Origin: Allomuricauda sp. NBRC 101325
GTDB lineage: Bacteria; Bacteroidota; Bacteroidia; Flavobacteriales; Flavobacteriaceae
Direction of reading: 5' to 3'
Assembly (NCBI RefSeq): GCF_030268205.1
Contig: NZ_BSQF01000003.1
Location: 1-64,000 of the forward strand
DNA length: 64,000 nucleotides
Every line of letters starts with the position of its first letter. The first letter of the stretch is position 1. The notes beneath the pieces were generated by a model. That model worked only from the letters and a program-made list of their open reading frames with translations. It had not been told where the DNA came from and ran no database searches. Below are positions 59,991 through 64,000 of this stretch, piece by piece. The position numbers and the translations under genes are program-made.

Positions 59991-62903
59991 ATGCAAAAAC
60001 ACCTCTACTTTCCCTTTTTCATTCTATTTAGTCTTTTAACCTTTGGTCAACAAAACCCATTGATTGTCAAAGATTCTGTTGCCCAAATGGCATGGGTCGA
60101 AACCCAGTACAACAACATGTCGTTGGAAGAACGTGTTGGACAATTGTTCATGGTAATGGTTGCTTCGAGCCAGGAGAAATCGGCTACTGATAAAATCAAG
60201 GAGTTAATAAAAGAGGAACAAATCGGTGGGGTAATATTCTCAACAGGAGGCCCTGTTCGTCAGGCACAATTGACCAACGAATACCAATCCCAATCCAAAG
60301 TGCCCTTATTGATTGGAATTGATGGGGAATGGGGCATGGCCATGCGATTGGATTCCACCTATGCCTTTCCTTGGAACATGACCCTTGGGGCTATTCAGGA
60401 TAGTGCTTTGGTTGAAAAGGTGGGCTATCAGATAGGCAAGCATGCTAAAAGGTTGGGAGTTCATATCAATTTTGCACCAGATTTGGATGTGAACAACAAT
60501 CCAAGAAATCCGATTATCGGAAACCGTTCTTTTGGGGAAGACCCGGTAAATGTGGCCCAAAAAGGTATCGCATTTTTACAGGGAATGGAAAAGGCAGGGA
60601 TGCTTTCAAGTGGCAAGCATTTTCCTGGTCATGGAGATACCGCCACGGATTCACATAAATCTTTGCCCGTAATTGAAGGATTTCGCGAGGAACTGGATTC
60701 AGTAGAGCTGTATCCCTTTAATCAAGCTTTGCAAAAAGGATTGAGTTCTGTCATGGTGGCTCATTTATCGGTTCCGGAACTGGAACCAAGAGAGGGACAT
60801 CCATCAAGTCTTTCTAAAAACATCATTACCAATTTACTCAAGAATGAACTTGGTTTCGAAGGATTGGTTATTACAGATGCCTTGAATATGAAGGCGGTTT
60901 CTGAATTTGCTCCTCAAGGGGAGGTGGAGCTGGAGGCTTTTTTAGCTGGAAATGATTTACTGTTGATGCCCGTAAATGTGATGAAGGCCAAGGAAAAAAT
61001 GATGGAAGCCTATAATTCGGGAAGAGTTACCGAAGAGCGACTATCCTACTCGGTGAAGAAAATTTTAATGGCTAAATACAAGGCTGGTTTGTACAATTAT
61101 CAGCCCGTGAAATTGGAAAACCTGTATGAAGATTTGAACAACATCGAAAACGATGTGATATACGAGCAGGCTATGGAAGGGGCCATTACCGTTGCCAAGA
61201 ACAACTTTTCTTTGATGCCCATTCGGAAATTGGAGAACAAGAAAATTGCCTATGTTGAATTTGGTGATGATTCAGGGGCTGATTTTTTAAATGCATTGAA
61301 TAAATTCAATAAAGTAACCCATATCAAGGCCAAGGATATTGCGGAATATCGTCAAGTATTGGCCGATTATAATTTGGTGATTCTTGGATTTCATAAAAAT
61401 AACGACAGTCCTTGGAAGGGCTATAAATTCTCCCAACAAGAACTTTTTTGGATAGAAGAAATATCCCGTTTACGTACCAGCAACACCATTCTTACCGTAT
61501 TTGCCAAGCCTTATGCCTTATTGGACATGGTTAATTTTGATACCATGGATGGTGTGGTGGTAGCATATCAAAATAGTAAAATTGCCCAAGCAAAGGCCGC
61601 AGAAGTAATTTTTGGAGCCATTGGAACCAGTGGTAAATTGCCAGTTTCTGCCCATCCTGAATTTCCTGTTGGAACGGGATTGGAGCTTGAGCCTATCCAG
61701 CGATTGGGGTACAGTATTCCTGAAAGGGTAGGGATGGACTCAGGCATGCTGGCCGAAGTGGACACCTTGGTACAACATGGTTTGGATTCTTTGATGTTTC
61801 CTGGAGCTCAGGTATTGATCGCTCGAAAAGGGAAAGTGATCTATAATAAAAGTTTTGGGAAACCAACTTATCAATCAGAAGATAGTATCAATGATGAATC
61901 CATATATGATCTGGCATCGTTGACAAAAATATTGTCCACCTTGCCCATGATCATGAAAATGGAAGAGGAGGGAAAAATTGCCTTGAACGATACGTTCAAA
62001 GATCTTATTCCGGCCTATGCGGAAACGGATTTAAAGGATGTGACCGTCTTAAAAGCGCTTTCGCATTATGGTCGCTTGCCTTCATGGATTGCATTTTATA
62101 TCGATACGCTGACCAAGGACAGAAAACCTTCCCCGGAATTTTACAGAAATAATCCATCGGAGGCATTCCCTTATAAAGTAGCAGAACAATTGTATTTGAC
62201 CCGATCCTATAAAGATTCCATATATAATAGGATTGGAAGACAAAGTTTAAAGTCAAACCGGTACCGATACAGCGACGTTGGGTACTATGTTTTCAAGGAA
62301 TTTATTGAAAAAACCTATCAACGACCCATTGATGAACTTGTGGATGAGTTTTTCTACAAACCCATGGGGCTTCAATACACCACTTTCAATCCTTTGAAAA
62401 AATTTCCAAAGGAAGTGATAGTTCCCACGGAAGAGGACGACTATTTTCGATATCAGACCGTGCAAGGGTATGTTCACGATATGGGAGCTGCCATGCAAGG
62501 TGGGGTAGGTGGTCATGCAGGACTTTTTAGCACAGCCAACGAGGTTGCCAAGATTATGCAGATGTATTTGCAGGATGGGTATTATGGGGGCGAACGTTTT
62601 TTGGAAGAGCGCACGGTTAGAAAGTTCAATACGTGCTACTTTTGTAACAATAATGTAAGAAGGGGAGTCGGTTTTGATAAACCTCAATTGGAAGAGGGAG
62701 GCCCCACTTGTGGTTGTGTTTCTCGAAAGAGTTTTGGTCATAGCGGATTTACAGGAACCTATACGTGGGCGGACCCGGAAACGGAGATTGTGTATGTGTT
62801 TTTGTCCAATAGAACCTATCCCTCCGCTACCAATAATTTGTTGATTAAGTCTGCCTTGCGAACTCGGATTCAGCAGGCTATTTATGATTCTATTATAAAT
62901 TAG
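59991..62903 (+). CDS. GH3 beta-N-acetylglucosaminidase (NagZ-like) fused to serine hydrolase
   Basis: With the ATG at 59991 the protein has 970 residues and a signal peptide (YFPFFILFSLLTFG); the ATG at 59943 adds 16 residues ahead of it. The NagZ-like GH3 domain (about 35-360) shows SGKHFPGHGDTATDSH with the Asp220-His222 dyad used as general acid by NagZ, and nucleophile D296 in VITDALNM. A second GH3 subdomain follows (to about 580). The last 380 residues are a beta-lactamase/PBP-fold hydrolase: SLTK in YDLASLTKILS near 645, Tyr in YRYSDVGYYVF, and HSGFTGTYTW. The two parts could act on glycan and peptide of the same muropeptide. It should be periplasmic. Confidence 0.93.
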   Translation: MQKHLYFPFFILFSLLTFGQQNPLIVKDSVAQMAWVETQYNNMSLEERVGQLFMVMVASSQEKSATDKIKELIKEEQIGGVIFSTGGPVRQAQLTNEYQSQSKVPLLIGIDGEWGMAMRLDSTYAFPWNMTLGAIQDSALVEKVGYQIGKHAKRLGVHINFAPDLDVNNNPRNPIIGNRSFGEDPVNVAQKGIAFLQGMEKAGMLSSGKHFPGHGDTATDSHKSLPVIEGFREELDSVELYPFNQALQKGLSSVMVAHLSVPELEPREGHPSSLSKNIITNLLKNELGFEGLVITDALNMKAVSEFAPQGEVELEAFLAGNDLLLMPVNVMKAKEKMMEAYNSGRVTEERLSYSVKKILMAKYKAGLYNYQPVKLENLYEDLNNIENDVIYEQAMEGAITVAKNNFSLMPIRKLENKKIAYVEFGDDSGADFLNALNKFNKVTHIKAKDIAEYRQVLADYNLVILGFHKNNDSPWKGYKFSQQELFWIEEISRLRTSNTILTVFAKPYALLDMVNFDTMDGVVVAYQNSKIAQAKAAEVIFGAIGTSGKLPVSAHPEFPVGTGLELEPIQRLGYSIPERVGMDSGMLAEVDTLVQHGLDSLMFPGAQVLIARKGKVIYNKSFGKPTYQSEDSINDESIYDLASLTKILSTLPMIMKMEEEGKIALNDTFKDLIPAYAETDLKDVTVLKALSHYGRLPSWIAFYIDTLTKDRKPSPEFYRNNPSEAFPYKVAEQLYLTRSYKDSIYNRIGRQSLKSNRYRYSDVGYYVFKEFIEKTYQRPIDELVDEFFYKPMGLQYTTFNPLKKFPKEVIVPTEEDDYFRYQTVQGYVHDMGAAMQGGVGGHAGLFSTANEVAKIMQMYLQDGYYGGERFLEERTVRKFNTCYFCNNNVRRGVGFDKPQLEEGGPTCGCVSRKSFGHSGFTGTYTWADPETEIVYVFLSNRTYPSATNNLLIKSALRTRIQQAIYDSIIN

Positions 62904-62931
62904 GCTAAGAATAATGCCTTAGATTTGCCTT

Positions 62932-64000
62932 ATGAAAATTGCAATAGTATGTTACCCTACCTTTGGTGGTAGTGGGGTTGTAGCCACCGAATTGGGCATT
63001 GCCCTTGCAGAACGCGGGCACGAAGTTCATTTTGTAACGTATCGCCAACCCGTTCGTTTGGAACTTTTGGGCAACAATGTTCATTTTCATGAGGTGCATG
63101 TTCCAGAATATCCACTTTTCCATTATCAACCTTATGAGTTGGCGCTGTCCAGTAAGTTGGTGGATACCATAAAAATGTACGATATAGAACTTTTGCACGT
63201 ACATTACGCCATTCCCCATGCCTATGCAGGCTACATGGCAAAGAAAATGTTGCAAGAGTCTGGGATTTTTATTCCCATGATCACTACGCTTCACGGAACA
63301 GATATTACCTTAGTGGGCAAGCACCCATTTTATAAGCCCGCTGTTACCTTCAGTATCAATAAATCGGATGTGGTTACTTCGGTTTCCCAAGCATTGAAAG
63401 AAAGTACATTGGAACTTTTTGATATAGAAAAGAAAATTGAGGTAATTCCCAACTTTATCGAGACCAAAAAATACAGCCCGACCTATACTGATTGTCAGCG
63501 TTCGTTGATGGCAAAAGAGAATGAGCGAATCATTACCCATATCAGTAACTTTAGAAAGGTTAAACGGATTCCGGATGTGGTAAAGATTTTTCATCAAATC
63601 CAAAAGGAAATTCCAGCCAAACTTATAATGGTGGGTGAAGGTCCGGAAAAGGAAAAAGCCGAGGATCTTTGCGATTCCCTTGGGTTGAAGAATAAAGTGC
63701 TATTCTTGGGCAACAGTAACGAGATCGATAGGATTCTTTGTTTCTCAGATATGTTTTTGTTGCCTTCAGAAACTGAAAGTTTTGGATTGGCCGCTTTGGA
63801 AGCCATGGTGAACAAGGTAGCGGTTATTTCCAGTAATACGGGCGGTATCCCAGAGGTAAACATTGATGGAGTTTCGGGTTATTTGGCCGATGTTGGCGAT
63901 GTGGATACCATGGCCTCAAAAGCTATCGAAATCTTAAAGGATGACGCTGTTTTGGAGCGGTTCAAGGAAAATGCCTATAAGGTAGCCTCCAAGTTTGACA
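62932..64000 (+). CDS. bshA: N-acetyl-alpha-D-glucosaminyl L-malate synthase BshA (cut by window end)
   Basis: A GT4 glycosyltransferase of which 356 codons are visible before the window ends; full length is usually about 380. KIAIVCYPTFGGSGVVATEL at the N-terminus, LHVHYAIPHAYAGYMA, TTLHGTDITLVG and the UDP-sugar site LPSETESFGLAALEAM with SSNTGGIPEV are hallmark BshA sequences. It joins UDP-GlcNAc and L-malate in the first step of bacillithiol synthesis, used by many Bacteroidota as low-molecular-weight thiol. ATG at 62932, 28 bp after the NagZ fusion gene. Confidence 0.95.
   Translation, partial: MKIAIVCYPTFGGSGVVATELGIALAERGHEVHFVTYRQPVRLELLGNNVHFHEVHVPEYPLFHYQPYELALSSKLVDTIKMYDIELLHVHYAIPHAYAGYMAKKMLQESGIFIPMITTLHGTDITLVGKHPFYKPAVTFSINKSDVVTSVSQALKESTLELFDIEKKIEVIPNFIETKKYSPTYTDCQRSLMAKENERIITHISNFRKVKRIPDVVKIFHQIQKEIPAKLIMVGEGPEKEKAEDLCDSLGLKNKVLFLGNSNEIDRILCFSDMFLLPSETESFGLAALEAMVNKVAVISSNTGGIPEVNIDGVSGYLADVGDVDTMASKAIEILKDDAVLERFKENAYKVASKFD

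Overview
The window looks like a piece of chromosome from a marine member of the Flavobacteriaceae (Bacteroidota), perhaps near Muricauda/Flagellimonas; the genus is a guess. The basis is low GC, A-rich start contexts almost without Shine-Dalgarno sequences, and lineage-typical genes: a ~287-residue RpoD-type sigma factor, DUF6090, DUF4159, a TamB/LptD/MlaD/amidase envelope block, a NagZ-serine hydrolase fusion and bshA. I saw no rRNA, tRNA, CRISPR array or transposase.

Layout. 1-2156: a perfect 34-bp palindrome, remains of a small membrane-protein gene, and a tight minus-strand operon of a bS21 (rpsU) paralogue, a NYN/OST-HTH RNA-binding protein and an RpoD-like sigma factor. 2693-4375: a MarR regulator with overlapping palindromes in its promoter, then a Tat-type cupin (thiol-dioxygenase-like) and a RidA-family protein. 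4492-5103: an orphan lipoprotein. 5215-18471: a sugar locus, with a GH43 glycosidase and a Nudix-fold regulator on the minus strand and a divergent ten-gene plus-strand operon. That operon holds fructuronate reductase (SDR type), UxuA, UxaC, KdgK, Eda, a TRAP transporter, a double DUF1080 lipoprotein and a Gfo/Idh/MocA oxidoreductase. Together these should import uronate, convert it to pyruvate and glyceraldehyde-3-phosphate, and possibly open glycosides through 3-keto intermediates.

18472-22682: an island of six same-strand genes of unknown function. A 13-bp motif, TYAAATAAACRWT, recurs here and around the orphan lipoprotein at 4.5-5.1 kb; I did not see it in the rest of the window. 22683-39379: secreted hydrolases (S10, M61, GH3) and a dense set of D-amino-acid and murein-peptide enzymes. 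These are two serine hydrolases, an M20 peptidase, an N-acyl-D-amino-acid deacylase, a D-amino-acid aminotransferase and, on the plus strand, a D-Ala-D-Ala dipeptidase with two alpha/beta hydrolases.

39376-64000: mostly conserved housekeeping and envelope genes. They are a THUMP-like methyltransferase, an AI-2E-family permease, DUF4159, RsmE, TsaD, TamB, PfkA, GAPDH, a BadF-type sugar kinase, RidA, an LptD-like protein, an amidase, MlaD, two Fe-S oxidoreductase subunits, a conserved Bacteroidota protein, the NagZ-serine hydrolase fusion, and bshA cut by the window end.

Most likely places for undescribed biology: the bS21-NYN-sigma operon (a possible specialised-ribosome and transcription switch), the motif-flanked orphan genes, and the coupling of TRAP-fed uronate catabolism to a 3-keto-glycoside module.
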